Notes under the pieces: model-generated | Told to the model about the DNA's origin: nothing | The model's input: the letters and a program-made list of their open reading frames with translations, nothing else | Database searches by the model: none | Program-made: the position numbers and the translations under genes | In this document: one piece after another, positions 1 through 8,940 of the stretch | Layout: every line of letters begins with the position of its first letter | How positions within the stretch are numbered: position 1 is the first letter of the stretch | NCBI RefSeq assembly: GCF_003987095.1 | Contig: NZ_PIQA01000001.1 | Coordinates: forward strand, 1-64,000 | Direction of reading: 5' to 3' | DNA: 64,000 nt | Origin: Idiomarina piscisalsi | GTDB lineage: Bacteria > Pseudomonadota > Gammaproteobacteria > Enterobacterales > Alteromonadaceae

Positions 1-112
1 GAATCCAGTCTCGCCGACCATCATTTCTCTTGATCATATCCCCAGATAGTTGCGTAATGCGTCAATAAGACTAAGCTTATTAGTATCGTTGCTATAAATG
101 GAGGGCATTACC

Positions 113-337
113 ATGGCAGACTTTGAAACCTGTATGCGAAATCCAGCAGGCACTTTTGGTGAGCCAGAAGATGTGATGAACCGCACTGATTTTAGTAAAG
201 AGCAGAAACTTAAGATATTAAAGCAGTGGCGTTACGATGAATACGAAACCGAAGTCGCTGACCAGGAAAACATGGGTGGTGACAAACCAGACAAACTGGG
301 CGAAATTAATAACTTAATTCTACAATTAGAAGAGTAA
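113..337 (+). CDS. Small conserved-looking hypothetical protein (74 aa)
   Basis: I do not recognise a named family. The protein is short, acidic and soluble-looking, with no signal peptide or membrane segment. Its middle contains an EQKLKILKQWRYDE stretch that reads as an amphipathic helix, and I recall similar 'sREQKixiLxxWxyD' small proteins of unknown function from proteobacteria. The ATG at 113 is preferred over the in-frame ATG at 98 because GGAGG at 100-104 lies 8 bases before it. The gene stands alone and ends at a hairpin terminator, so it is a monocistronic unit or the end of an operon outside the window. No function is proposed. Confidence 0.7.
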   Translation: MADFETCMRNPAGTFGEPEDVMNRTDFSKEQKLKILKQWRYDEYETEVADQENMGGDKPDKLGEINNLILQLEE

Positions 338-344
338 TTTATTA

Positions 345-380
345 AGAACGCGCGCAGCTGCGTGCGTTCTCCTCGTTTTT
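345..380 (+). terminator. Rho-independent terminator after the 74-aa gene
   Basis: A long near-perfect inverted repeat (345-370, arms around a central AGCT, one G-U pair) is followed by a T-rich stretch ending in TTTTT. It separates the first gene from tig. Confidence 0.75.
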
Positions 381-393
381 TACCAATACCCTC

Positions 394-422
394 TCGACTC
401 TTAGCCGCCACCTCGCTATAAT
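394..422 (+). promoter_or_regulatory. Putative sigma70 promoter for tig
   Basis: TCGACT (394-399), a 17-base spacer and a perfect TATAAT (417-422) lie about 100 bases before tig. A second TATAAT occurs at 468-473 but has no good -35 at normal spacing. Confidence 0.5.
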
Positions 423-524
423 GCTGCGTCATTTTTAAAGGTCAACGCCGTTGCCGTATCTCATTTTTATAATGATAACCAGATGCGAGTGACATTCATT
501 GATTGAAACCGAGGTAATGAAGCA

Positions 525-1826
525 ATGCAGGTTTCTGTAGAGACAACTCAAGGTTTAGAACGCCGCGTGACAATCACTGTCCCGGCAGATGCAATTGATA
601 GCGAAGTAAAACGCTTATTAAAAGAAGAATACCGTCACCGCCGTGTGAACGGTTTCCGTAAAGGCAAAATTCCACCAAATGTTTTACAAAAAATGTTTGG
701 TCGTGAAGCGCGTTCACGCGCAGCTTCAAGCGTCATGCAGAGCAAATATTTTGAAGCGGTAATGCAGGAAAAGTTAAATCCTGCCGGCGCACCTGCAATT
801 GAACCTAAAGTCAATGAGCCAGGTAAAGATCTTGAATTTACTGCAACTTTTGAAGTGTACCCAGAAGTTGAAGTGAAAGACTTAGACAAAGTCAAAGTTG
901 AAAAGCCTGCGGTTGAAGTAACTGACAAAGACGTTGATAACATGCTTGAAACGTTGCAAAAGCAACACGCAAGCTGGAAAGAAGTTAAGCGCAAGTCTAA
1001 GAAAGGTGACCGAGTCACTATGGACTTCGTTGGCTCAATCGACGGTGAAGAATTCGAAGGCGGTAAAGCTGACGACTTCGCTCTGGAATTAGGCGAAGGG
1101 CGCATGATTCCAGGCTTTGAAGACCAAATTAAAGGTATCAAAGCTGGCGAAGAAAAGACCATTGAAGTCACTTTCCCGGAAGACTACCACGCCGAAAACT
1201 TAAAAGGTAAAGACGCTCAGTTCGTTGTTACTGCTAAGAAAGTTGAAGAGCGTGAACTGCCTGAACTGAACGACGAATTCGTTGCTATGTTCGGTGTGAA
1301 AGAAGGTGGTGTAGACGCACTTAAAGAAGAAGTTCGTAAAAACATGGAACGCGAACTGAAAAATGCAGTTAAGTCTAAGGTCAAAGAGCAAGTATTGAAA
1401 GGTCTTGTTGAAACCAACGACGTTGAAATGCCAAAAGCAATGATTGATCAGGAAATTGATCAACTGCGCAAGCAGGCTGCACAGCGCTTCGGTGGTAACG
1501 CAGACCAAATGCCTGAACTTCCGGCAGAGCTGTTCGAAGAGCAGGCGAAAGAGCGTGTTAAAGTTGGCTTGTTGTTGGGCGAAGTTATTCGTTCAAATGA
1601 ACTTAAAGCTGACGATGAGAAAGTGGACGAAATTATTGCTACTGCAGCATCAGCGTATGAAGATCCGCAAGAAGTTATTGAGTACTACAAGTCTAATAAC
1701 GATATGATGCAGCAAGTTCGTAACTTAGCATTAGAAGAACAAGCAATCGATTTAGTTTTGGAAAAAGCGTCGGTCAAAGAGAAAAAAGCAAGCTTTGACG
1801 ACATTATGAATCCAAAACAACAATAA
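525..1826 (+). CDS. tig: Trigger factor, ribosome-associated chaperone/peptidyl-prolyl isomerase
   Basis: This is the cytosolic chaperone that docks at the ribosomal exit tunnel and folds nascent chains. The N-terminal ribosome-binding domain carries the signature loop GFRKGK at residues 43-48. An FKBP-type PPIase domain follows at about residues 155-245 ([10 protein letters not shown] to FVVTAKKV), then the helical C-terminal chaperone arms. The 433-residue length matches the family (about 430). The ATG at 525 has GAGGT nine bases upstream. The gene precedes clpP and clpX, the usual gammaproteobacterial order, and ends before a strong hairpin. Confidence 0.97.
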   Translation: MQVSVETTQGLERRVTITVPADAIDSEVKRLLKEEYRHRRVNGFRKGKIPPNVLQKMFGREARSRAASSVMQSKYFEAVMQEKLNPAGAPAIEPKVNEPGKDLEFTATFEVYPEVEVKDLDKVKVEKPAVEVTDKDVDNMLETLQKQHASWKEVKRKSKKGDRVTMDFVGSIDGEEFEGGKADDFALELGEGRMIPGFEDQIKGIKAGEEKTIEVTFPEDYHAENLKGKDAQFVVTAKKVEERELPELNDEFVAMFGVKEGGVDALKEEVRKNMERELKNAVKSKVKEQVLKGLVETNDVEMPKAMIDQEIDQLRKQAAQRFGGNADQMPELPAELFEEQAKERVKVGLLLGEVIRSNELKADDEKVDEIIATAASAYEDPQEVIEYYKSNNDMMQQVRNLALEEQAIDLVLEKASVKEKKASFDDIMNPKQQ

Positions 1827-1841
1827 TGTCAGCGTGAGTCC

Positions 1842-1871
1842 TTGACGGGGCACGCTACAGCTTGGTTTAAT
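1842..1871 (+). promoter_or_regulatory. Putative clpP promoter embedded in the tig terminator region
   Basis: TTGACG (1842-1847), an 18-base spacer and TTTAAT (1866-1871) match sigma70 at five of six positions in each box. The predicted start point, about 1877-1879, falls inside the left arm of the hairpin at 1871-1896, so transcripts from this promoter would lack a complete terminator stem. Confidence 0.5.
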
Positions 1872-1903
1872 GGCTCGTATGACCTCATACGAGCCATTTT
1901 TAT
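1871..1903 (+). terminator. Rho-independent terminator of tig
   Basis: A perfect 10-bp stem (TGGCTCGTAT with ATACGAGCCA) with a 6-base loop is followed by TTTTTATTT. Only about 20 bases separate it from the clpP start codon. Confidence 0.85.
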
Positions 1904-1922
1904 TTCAGGAGCTTTATAAAAC

Positions 1923-2543
1923 ATGTCGAGCGATATTCAGGATCCTATGGCACAGCTAGTCCCTATGGTTGTCGAGCAGACATCAAAAGGGGAGCGCTCT
2001 TATGATATTTATTCGCGCTTACTAAAAGAGCGCGTTATTTTTTGTTGTGGTCAGGTAGAAGACCACATGGCTAATCTTATTGTGGCTCAGCTTTTATTCT
2101 TAGAATCTGACAACCCGGATAAAGATATTTACCTTTATATCAACTCACCCGGTGGTGTTGTAACGGCGGGTATGGCGATTTACGACACAATGCGTTTTAT
2201 CAAGCCTGACGTGAGCACAGTTTGCATGGGACAAGCAGCAAGTATGGGCGCATTTTTGCTTGCTGGCGGCGCGAAAGGTAAGCGTTACTGCCTACCTAAC
2301 TCTCGCGTAATGATTCACCAACCTCTTGGTGGTTTCCAGGGACAGGCATCAGACTTCGAAATTCATGCGAAGCAAATTTTGGATCTGAAAGAGCGCTTGA
2401 ACCGTATGTTAGCTGAGAACACCGGGCAAGATTACGAAAAAGTGGCAAGAGATACTGATCGCGACCACTTCTTAGCAGCTGAAGAAGCTGTTGATTATGG
2501 CCTGGTTGATGGCATTTTAAGTCAACGCGGCGAAGAAGCCTAA
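1923..2543 (+). CDS. clpP: ATP-dependent Clp protease proteolytic subunit ClpP
   Basis: This is the serine peptidase that forms the double-heptamer chamber fed by ClpX or ClpA. The catalytic triad is complete: Ser107 in GQAASMGA, His132 in MIHQPLGG and Asp181 in the RDTDRD motif. The length of 206 aa is normal, including a short N-terminal propeptide before the LVPMVVEQT block where the mature enzyme usually starts. The SD AGGAG lies upstream of the ATG. clpX follows after 25 bases without a terminator, so the two are co-transcribed. Confidence 0.98.
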   Translation: MSSDIQDPMAQLVPMVVEQTSKGERSYDIYSRLLKERVIFCCGQVEDHMANLIVAQLLFLESDNPDKDIYLYINSPGGVVTAGMAIYDTMRFIKPDVSTVCMGQAASMGAFLLAGGAKGKRYCLPNSRVMIHQPLGGFQGQASDFEIHAKQILDLKERLNRMLAENTGQDYEKVARDTDRDHFLAAEEAVDYGLVDGILSQRGEEA

Positions 2544-2568
2544 GTTGTATTTGTGGTAGGAGAGTAGA

Positions 2569-3846
2569 ATGACGGATAAGTCCAAAGGCGACGAAGATAA
2601 GCCGCTATATTGCACATTTTGCGGTAAAAGCCAGCATGAAGTGAAAAAGCTGATTGCCGGACCGTCTGTGTTTATTTGTGATGAATGCGTAGAGCTTTGT
2701 AACGATATTCTCAAAGAAGAAATTCATCAGCTTGCTCCGGTACCCGATCAAGAAGAGCTACCGGTACCGAAAGCGATAAGAAAGCATTTGGACGACTACG
2801 TTATTGGTCAGGACCGCGCCAAGAAAGTGTTATCGGTTGCAGTTTATAACCATTACAAACGCTTGCGTAACTCGGGCAAAGGGAAAGACCAGGTTGAATT
2901 AGGCAAGAGTAATATTTTGCTGATAGGTCCGACGGGTTCGGGTAAAACTTTCCTCGCGGAGACGTTAGCTCGTTATTTGGATGTGCCATTTACCATGGCG
3001 GATGCAACCACGCTGACAGAAGCTGGTTATGTGGGTGAAGATGTTGAAAACATCATCCAGAAGCTGCTGCAAAAATGCGACTACGACGTAGAGAAAGCTG
3101 AGCGTGGTATTGTTTACATTGACGAAATTGACAAAATTTCGCGTAAGTCTGAGAACCCGTCCATTACTCGTGACGTCAGCGGTGAGGGCGTGCAACAGGC
3201 ATTGCTGAAGCTGATCGAAGGCACCGTCGCATCGGTACCACCTCAAGGCGGGCGTAAGCATCCACAACAGGAGTTTTTGCAGGTCGATACCTCAAAAATC
3301 TTGTTTATCTGTGGTGGCGCATTTGCAGGCCTAAACAAAGTTATCGAACAACGCTTGTCGACCGGAACAGGTATTGGCTTCGGTGCGGAAGTAAAAAGCA
3401 AAGAGCAGAGTAAAGAAGGTGAAATTATTGCACAGGTAGAGCCGGAAGACTTGGTTCGTTATGGCTTGATTCCTGAGTTTATTGGTCGTCTGCCAGTCGT
3501 TGCTACGCTTGATGAGCTGGACGAAGCTGCGTTGGTTGAAATACTTAAAGAGCCTAAAAACGCCTTAACGAAGCAATACGCTGCGTTGTTCGACATGGAA
3601 GACGTTGAGCTAGAATTCCGTGACGACGCACTAAGAGCGATTGCTAAGAAAGCAATGACCCGTAAAACAGGTGCTCGCGGCTTGCGTTCAATTGTTGAAA
3701 GCGTACTGCTAAGTACAATGTACGACTTGCCGTCAATTGAGGGTGTTGTCAAAGTGGTCGTCGATGAGTCGGTTATTGCTGGCGAATCTGACCCTATTCT
3801 GATTTACGCGAATCAGAAGAAGGACAAGCAAGCATCGGGCGAATAG
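2569..3846 (+). CDS. clpX: ATP-dependent Clp protease ATP-binding subunit ClpX
   Basis: This AAA+ unfoldase delivers substrates, for example ssrA-tagged proteins, to ClpP. An N-terminal zinc-binding domain has Cys15, Cys18, Cys37 and Cys40. The ATPase core has Walker A GPTGSGKT (120-127) and Walker B IVYIDEID (181-188). The ClpP-docking IGF loop is present (GTGIGFGAE). The length of 425 aa is standard. The gene follows clpP by 25 bases and ends at a strong terminator before lon. Confidence 0.98.
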   Translation: MTDKSKGDEDKPLYCTFCGKSQHEVKKLIAGPSVFICDECVELCNDILKEEIHQLAPVPDQEELPVPKAIRKHLDDYVIGQDRAKKVLSVAVYNHYKRLRNSGKGKDQVELGKSNILLIGPTGSGKTFLAETLARYLDVPFTMADATTLTEAGYVGEDVENIIQKLLQKCDYDVEKAERGIVYIDEIDKISRKSENPSITRDVSGEGVQQALLKLIEGTVASVPPQGGRKHPQQEFLQVDTSKILFICGGAFAGLNKVIEQRLSTGTGIGFGAEVKSKEQSKEGEIIAQVEPEDLVRYGLIPEFIGRLPVVATLDELDEAALVEILKEPKNALTKQYAALFDMEDVELEFRDDALRAIAKKAMTRKTGARGLRSIVESVLLSTMYDLPSIEGVVKVVVDESVIAGESDPILIYANQKKDKQASGE

Positions 3847-3870
3847 CTTAAATTGCGTTAAAAGTAATCA

Positions 3871-3897
3871 AAAAAAGGGCCGTTTGGCCCTTTTTTT
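3871..3897 (+). terminator. Rho-independent terminator of clpPX
   Basis: The A-tract, GGGCC stem, GTTT loop, GGCCC and seven Ts form a classic hairpin. The A-tract on the 5' side extends the stem and could also serve in the opposite direction. Confidence 0.9.
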
Positions 3898-3906
3898 CTG
3901 TTAAGG

Positions 3907-3937
3907 ATTGAACTTTAGCCGAAAGACCGCATATAAC
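3907..3937 (+). promoter_or_regulatory. Putative lon promoter with both sigma32-like and sigma70-like elements
   Basis: ATTGAAC (3907-3913), 13 bases, then CCGCATAT (3927-3934) resembles the sigma32 pattern CTTGAAA-N(11-16)-CCCCATnT. The same -35 with TATAAC (3932-3937, 18-base spacer) also fits sigma70. It lies between the clpX terminator and lon, so it is the only obvious lon promoter. Confidence 0.55.
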
Positions 3938-3967
3938 AGAGTAAACCAAGGTCGGGAGAAAAGATTA

Positions 3968-6292
3968 ATGAGCGAAGAACGCACCGAACAATTAACGATG
4001 CCAGTTCTACCGTTGCGAGATGTAGTGGTTTACCCGCATATGGTAATTCCACTTTTTGTGGGCAGGGAGAAATCAATTCGCTGTCTGCAAGCTGCCATGG
4101 ACGCAGATAAGCAGGTCTTTTTGGCTGCCCAAAAAGACGCCTCAATAGACGAGCCGGAAAAAGACGACATTTACCAGGTTGGTACTGTTGCAACCATTTT
4201 GCAGCTGCTGAAGCTGCCTGACGGTACCGTGAAGGTGCTGGTAGAAGGTAAACAGCGCGCTCAGTTAGATGAATTAAAAGACAGCGAAGAATATTTTGAA
4301 GCGAATATTCATTACCTTGCTGCTGAAGCTCTGTCCGAGAAAGAAGAAGAGGTGCTGATTCGCTCTGCACTGAATCAGTTTGAAGGATACGTCAAACTCA
4401 ACAAGAAAATTCCACCGGAAGTGCTGACCTCGTTGTCCGGTATTGAAGATTTGGATCGTCTGGCTGATACCATGGCTGCGCATATGCCACTGAAGCTGGC
4501 AGAAAAGCAAGCCGTGCTTGAAATTACCGACGTGCGTGAACGCATTGAGCACCTGATGGCGCTGATGGAAGGCGAAATTGATATTCTCCAGGTGGAAAAG
4601 CGCATTCGCAGTCGCGTGAAAAAACAAATGGAGAAGAGCCAGCGTGAGTATTATTTGAATGAGCAAATGAAGGCCATTCAGAAAGAGCTGGGTGAAAGCG
4701 AAGACGGCGTTGATGAATTTGAGCAGCTACAAAAGAAAATAGACGATGCTCAGATGCCGGCGGAAGCAAAGAAGAAGACCGAAGCCGAGCTGCAGAAGCT
4801 GAAAATGATGTCACCAATGTCGGCTGAAGCCACGGTTGTGCGGGGCTATATTGACTGGATGGTGGCAGTACCATGGAAAAAGCGTTCACGCATTAAGAAA
4901 GACCTGGCCAATGCTGAAAAAATTCTCGACGCCGATCACTACGGTTTAGAGAAGGTAAAAGAGCGCATCATTGAATACCTCGCGGTGCAACAGCGCACGA
5001 CCAAAGTTAAGGGTGCGATATTGTGCTTAGTCGGTCCGCCGGGCGTGGGTAAAACCTCGCTGGGTCAATCGATAGCGAAAGCGACAGGTCGTCAGTACGT
5101 TCGCATGGCCTTAGGTGGCGTCCGTGACGAAGCCGAAATTCGTGGCCATCGTCGTACATACATAGGTTCAATGCCTGGTAAGCTGATTCAGAAAATGTCG
5201 AAAGTAGGGGTTCGTAACCCGCTATTTCTACTGGACGAAATTGATAAAATGTCGGCGGATATGCGCGGTGATCCGGCTTCGGCGTTGTTGGAAGTGCTGG
5301 ATCCAGAGCAAAACGTCAATTTTAACGACCATTACCTCGAAGTGGATTATGACCTGTCTGACGTGATGTTTGTCGCCACGTCAAACAGTATGAATATTCC
5401 TGCGCCGTTACTGGATCGTATGGAAGTCATTCGCTTATCAGGCTATACCGAAGACGAAAAGCTGAACATTGCTAAGCGCCATTTACTACCGAAGCAAATT
5501 GAACGTAACGGCCTTAAGAAAAAAGAAATTACCGTTGATGATAGCGCAATTATTGGGATCATTCGTTATTACACGCGTGAAGCCGGTGTTCGTAACCTTG
5601 AGCGTGAATTGTCACGTCTTTGCCGTAAAGCGGTAAAAACGATCCTGCTTGATAAATCAATAACGCACGTCGAAATTAATGGCGATAATCTAAGTGATTA
5701 CTTGGGTGTGCAGCGATTTGATTATGGTAAAGCAGAAGAAGCCAACCAAGTGGGTCAAGTCACAGGACTCGCCTGGACGGAAGTGGGTGGCGACTTGCTG
5801 ACCATAGAAGCAACGAATGTCGCCGGTAAAGGAAAAACCACCAGCACCGGCTCATTGGGCGATGTTATGCAGGAGTCCATTCAAACGGCTTTGACGGTTG
5901 TTCGTAGCCGTGCAGATAAGCTGGGCATTGCCGAAGACTTCCATGAGAAGCGCGATATTCATGTTCACGTGCCTGAGGGGGCAACACCGAAAGATGGGCC
6001 GAGCGCCGGTATTGCGATGGTGACCGCTATGGTGTCGTCGCTTACTGGCAAGCCAGTGCGCTCTGATGTGGCTATGACCGGTGAGATTACCTTGCGTGGT
6101 GAAGTGTTGGCTATTGGGGGCTTAAAAGAAAAACTCCTGGCAGCCCACCGTGGTGGTATTAAACACGTTTTAATACCAAAAGATAACGAGCGCGATTTGA
6201 AAGAAATCGCCGACAACGTCAAGGAAGACTTGGTTATCCAGCCGGTGAAGTGGATAGACGAAGTGCTCGATGTGGCATTGGTGAAGGATTAA
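3968..6292 (+). CDS. lon: ATP-dependent protease Lon
   Basis: Lon is a cytosolic AAA+ serine protease for misfolded and regulatory proteins. The N-terminal substrate-binding domain starts at about residue 10 ([13 protein letters not shown]). The ATPase has GPPGVGKT at residues 356-363. The C-terminal protease domain has the Ser-Lys dyad Ser679 (PKDGPSAG) and Lys722, identical in numbering to the E. coli enzyme. The start is ATG 3968, giving 774 aa with GGGAG upstream; an in-frame TTG at 3908 would add 20 non-conserved residues and overlaps the promoter. The gene is heat-shock-like in its promoter and follows clpPX. Confidence 0.97.
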   Translation: MSEERTEQLTMPVLPLRDVVVYPHMVIPLFVGREKSIRCLQAAMDADKQVFLAAQKDASIDEPEKDDIYQVGTVATILQLLKLPDGTVKVLVEGKQRAQLDELKDSEEYFEANIHYLAAEALSEKEEEVLIRSALNQFEGYVKLNKKIPPEVLTSLSGIEDLDRLADTMAAHMPLKLAEKQAVLEITDVRERIEHLMALMEGEIDILQVEKRIRSRVKKQMEKSQREYYLNEQMKAIQKELGESEDGVDEFEQLQKKIDDAQMPAEAKKKTEAELQKLKMMSPMSAEATVVRGYIDWMVAVPWKKRSRIKKDLANAEKILDADHYGLEKVKERIIEYLAVQQRTTKVKGAILCLVGPPGVGKTSLGQSIAKATGRQYVRMALGGVRDEAEIRGHRRTYIGSMPGKLIQKMSKVGVRNPLFLLDEIDKMSADMRGDPASALLEVLDPEQNVNFNDHYLEVDYDLSDVMFVATSNSMNIPAPLLDRMEVIRLSGYTEDEKLNIAKRHLLPKQIERNGLKKKEITVDDSAIIGIIRYYTREAGVRNLERELSRLCRKAVKTILLDKSITHVEINGDNLSDYLGVQRFDYGKAEEANQVGQVTGLAWTEVGGDLLTIEATNVAGKGKTTSTGSLGDVMQESIQTALTVVRSRADKLGIAEDFHEKRDIHVHVPEGATPKDGPSAGIAMVTAMVSSLTGKPVRSDVAMTGEITLRGEVLAIGGLKEKLLAAHRGGIKHVLIPKDNERDLKEIADNVKEDLVIQPVKWIDEVLDVALVKD

Positions 6293-6329
6293 CCTTAGCG
6301 GTAATACTAAAGTCATATTTTGACGGTAG

Positions 6330-6374
6330 AATGCGGTCTGCAGGTGCGAATTTAGCCCTCAGCCCGCATTTTTT
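6330..6374 (+). terminator. Probable terminator of lon
   Basis: AATGCGG (6330-6336) pairs with CCGCATT (6364-6370), followed by TTTT. The intervening loop is long, so this is less certain than the others here. The 303-base gap between lon and hupB (6293-6595) holds this hairpin, the hupB promoter and the hupB leader, and nothing else I can identify. Confidence 0.5.
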
Positions 6375-6496
6375 CGTTAAAAAGTGCGTAAAAAGGGTTT
6401 TCAATCTGTAAGACTGTGGTAGCCTAAGGTTCATAGCTACTTCTGAGGGGACTCTCAGAGGAGCTGGGAAAGAAATACGTTCGGTAATAAACGTGC

Positions 6497-6525
6497 TTGA
6501 ACAATAATATCAACCTTGATATAAA
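6497..6525 (+). promoter_or_regulatory. Putative sigma70 promoter for hupB
   Basis: TTGAAC (6497-6502), an exact 17-base spacer and TATAAA (6520-6525) lie 70 bases before the hupB start. Confidence 0.6.
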
Positions 6526-6595
6526 CGTTGTCGGCCCATTTAAAACCGAATGGAACCACGGAAACTTGATAATAACAATCTAAGGGGATGATACT

Positions 6596-6868
6596 GTGAA
6601 CAAGTCTCAGCTTATTGACAAAATCGCGGCAGGTGCAGATATTTCTAAGGCTGCTGCTGGTCGTGCTCTGGACTCAATGATCGATGCAGTAACTGATGCT
6701 CTGAAAAAAGATGACCAAGTCGCATTAGTTGGCTTCGGTACATTTAGTGTACGTGAGCGTTCTGCTCGCACTGGTCGTAACCCACAAACTGGTGAGACTA
6801 TTCAGATCGCTGCAGCTAAAGTACCTTCTTTCAAAGCAGGTAAAGCACTGAAAGACGCAGTAAACTAA
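6596..6868 (+). CDS. hupB: DNA-binding protein HU, beta-type subunit
   Basis: This 90-residue nucleoid-associated protein bends DNA and compacts the chromosome. The HU/IHF DNA-clamp signature RNPQTGETI is present in the arm region, and the length is exactly that of the family. The start is GTG 6596 with AAGGGG at 6582-6587. An out-of-frame ATG at 6588, only three codons long, ends at a TGA overlapping the GTG. The position after lon matches E. coli hupB. Two hairpins follow. Confidence 0.96.
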   Translation: MNKSQLIDKIAAGADISKAAAGRALDSMIDAVTDALKKDDQVALVGFGTFSVRERSARTGRNPQTGETIQIAAAKVPSFKAGKALKDAVN

Positions 6869-6870
6869 GA

Positions 6871-6890
6871 AAGGCGCGTTAGCGCTTTTT
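6871..6890 (+). terminator. First terminator after hupB
   Basis: A 7-bp stem (AAGGCGC with GCGCTTT, one G-U pair), a GTTA loop and a T-run follow directly behind the stop codon. Confidence 0.8.
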
Positions 6891-6906
6891 TATTGAATTA
6901 AATAGT

Positions 6907-6937
6907 AACCCGGGGTTTAAAACCTCGGGTTATTTTT
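6907..6937 (+). terminator. Second, tandem terminator after hupB
   Basis: A long inverted repeat around TTTAAA (AACCCGGGG with CCTCGGGTT, one wobble pair) is followed by ATTTTTT. Tandem terminators fit a very highly transcribed hupB. Confidence 0.8.
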
Positions 6938-7014
6938 TATCTGAAGGGTGAGTTTTGCGACGAATCTACTTATAATGTCTCGTCGTTTTACCGGTAAATT
7001 AGGAAAGCCTTATT

Positions 7015-8883
7015 ATGTTAGAGAGGATTCGGGAAGGTTCGCAGAGCTTTACTGCTAAAGCCATTCTGGTATTAATCATTCTAACTTTTGCTCTGGCAGG
7101 CGTTGGTGGCTATATCACCAGCGGCACAGAAGACGCTGTAGCAGAAGTTAACGGGGAAGAAATTCCTCAAAGTGCTTATGACAGAGCGTATGAAAACGAG
7201 CGTAGCCGCTTACAAGAGCAGTTCGGCGATATGTTTTCCGCTATCACTTCAGACCCCAACTACATGAGAAACGTGCGAAGTGGTGTGCTGGAGCAGCTCA
7301 TTGACCAGGAGTTAATGAGACAGTATGCAGAGTCTCAGGGAATGCGTGTTGGTGCAGACCAGGTAAAAGCTGCGATTCGAGATATTCCTCAGTTCCGTAC
7401 AGCCGGGCAGTTCGATAATGACGTTTACTTAATGTCATTACGCAATGCGGGGTATACGCCCGAGTCTTTTGCCAACCTAATGCAACAGGACATGACACGT
7501 AACCAACTGTTGCGTGGGCTTGCGGGCAGCGAATTCGTACTAACGCCCGAGGCTTTAGCCTTTATGCGCCTGCAAAGCCAAACGCGCTCAGGTGGCTTCC
7601 TGGTATTTAACAACGAAGACTTTGCTGACTCAGTTGAAGTGACTGACGCTGACGTGGAAAGCTTTTATCAACAAAATCAGGAGATGTTCCGTACAGAGGA
7701 GCAGCTGAGTGTTGCTTATGTTGAATTATCGTTGGCCGATGTTGAACAGTCTGTCGATATTTCTGAAGACGAAGTGCGCGAGTATTATGAACAGCGCCAA
7801 CAACAGTATACGACTGAAGAAGAGCGTCGTGTTTCTCATATTTTAGTTGAGCATGATACTGAAAATGCGCAACAAAAAGCTGAAGACGCACTTCAGGAAC
7901 TGGAAAATGGAGCGGACTTTGCTGAAGTTGCTGAGTCATATTCAGACGATACTTTCTCTGCTGAACAAGGTGGTGACCTTGACTGGATAGAGAGAGGCGT
8001 AATGGATGAAGACTTTGACAACGCTGCATTTGCGCTTGAGAACGTTGGTGATACTTCAGGTGTTGTTGAGACCAGCTTCGGCTACCACATTATTAAGCTG
8101 ACGGACTTACGCGCAGGCTCTGTGACACCTTTTGAAGACGTCAAAGACGAAGTGGAGCAGCGGCTATTGGCTCAACAAGCGGAAGACCGTTATTTCGAGT
8201 TGCAGCAAAAGTTAGCTGAAATTTCGTTCGAACAACCCGACACGCTAGAGCCAGCAGCTGATGAGTTGGGTGTTGAGGTGAAACGTACCGGTTTATTTAC
8301 TCGTGAGCGTGCGCCGACACCGCTGAGTGACGATGTTGTGCTAAACAATATTTTCTCTGAACAGCTCATTGAAGAGAAGCTGAATAGCGAGATTATAGAA
8401 ACGACCGATGATCGTTCACTCGTCGTCCGCGTTACAAAGCATGAGCCAGAGCGCGTGAAAGATATGGCTGAAGTTCGTGAGCAAATTGTTGAACAACTGC
8501 GTGTTGAAAAAGCTCAGCAGCTTGCTCTGCAACAGGCACAGGAAACAGCTGAACAATGGCGAGCGGGTACAGAACCGGGCGAAGAGGTCACTTTAGTTGA
8601 TAGTATTCAGCGTAATAACCGTGATTACTCAAGTACATTAGTTCAAGAGTTATTTAGCCTTGCGCCAAAAGCGAATGGTGAACCGACTTACGAGGCTGTC
8701 ACATTACCTAATGGGGACGCAGCTATCGTTGCGTTAACGTCGGTAACAGCGGGTAACCCAGACGAAGCTCAAATGGACGGTTTAAAAGAGCAGTTACAAA
8801 ACCGCAAGGCTCAGGTAATGCTCCAGTCATTTATTGATACGTTAAAAGCGGATGCCGACATTCGCAGAATGCGTCTTCAGTAA
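7015..8883 (+). CDS. ppiD: Periplasmic folding chaperone PpiD (SurA-N/PpiC family)
   Basis: This inner-membrane-anchored periplasmic chaperone assists proteins leaving the Sec translocon. A single transmembrane helix lies at about residues 16-34. A SurA-like N-terminal chaperone region follows, then one parvulin-type (PpiC) domain at about 270-365, which begins RRVSHILVEH, then a long helical C-terminal region. The length of 622 aa is normal. A TATAAT at 6971-6976 is a likely -10, though the -35 is poor. The position after hupB matches other gammaproteobacteria. Confidence 0.95.
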   Translation: MLERIREGSQSFTAKAILVLIILTFALAGVGGYITSGTEDAVAEVNGEEIPQSAYDRAYENERSRLQEQFGDMFSAITSDPNYMRNVRSGVLEQLIDQELMRQYAESQGMRVGADQVKAAIRDIPQFRTAGQFDNDVYLMSLRNAGYTPESFANLMQQDMTRNQLLRGLAGSEFVLTPEALAFMRLQSQTRSGGFLVFNNEDFADSVEVTDADVESFYQQNQEMFRTEEQLSVAYVELSLADVEQSVDISEDEVREYYEQRQQQYTTEEERRVSHILVEHDTENAQQKAEDALQELENGADFAEVAESYSDDTFSAEQGGDLDWIERGVMDEDFDNAAFALENVGDTSGVVETSFGYHIIKLTDLRAGSVTPFEDVKDEVEQRLLAQQAEDRYFELQQKLAEISFEQPDTLEPAADELGVEVKRTGLFTRERAPTPLSDDVVLNNIFSEQLIEEKLNSEIIETTDDRSLVVRVTKHEPERVKDMAEVREQIVEQLRVEKAQQLALQQAQETAEQWRAGTEPGEEVTLVDSIQRNNRDYSSTLVQELFSLAPKANGEPTYEAVTLPNGDAAIVALTSVTAGNPDEAQMDGLKEQLQNRKAQVMLQSFIDTLKADADIRRMRLQ

Positions 8884-8910
8884 ATAACTGCAGAGTGGTG
8901 ATAAATGAAT

Positions 8911-8935
8911 AGCCCGGCCTAGTGCCGGGCTTTTT
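8911..8935 (+). terminator. Terminator between convergent ppiD and batD
   Basis: A perfect stem AGCCCGGC with GCCGGGCT around a 5-base loop is followed by TTTT. On the minus strand the downstream sequence is less T-rich, so it mainly serves ppiD. Confidence 0.85.
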
Positions 8936-8940
8936 ATTGC

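Noticed and set aside
3908-3967. Upstream TTG extension of lon
   Set aside because: It overlaps the lon promoter -35 and adds 20 residues not seen in Lon; ATG 3968 has a proper SD and gives E. coli-like numbering of the Ser-Lys dyad.
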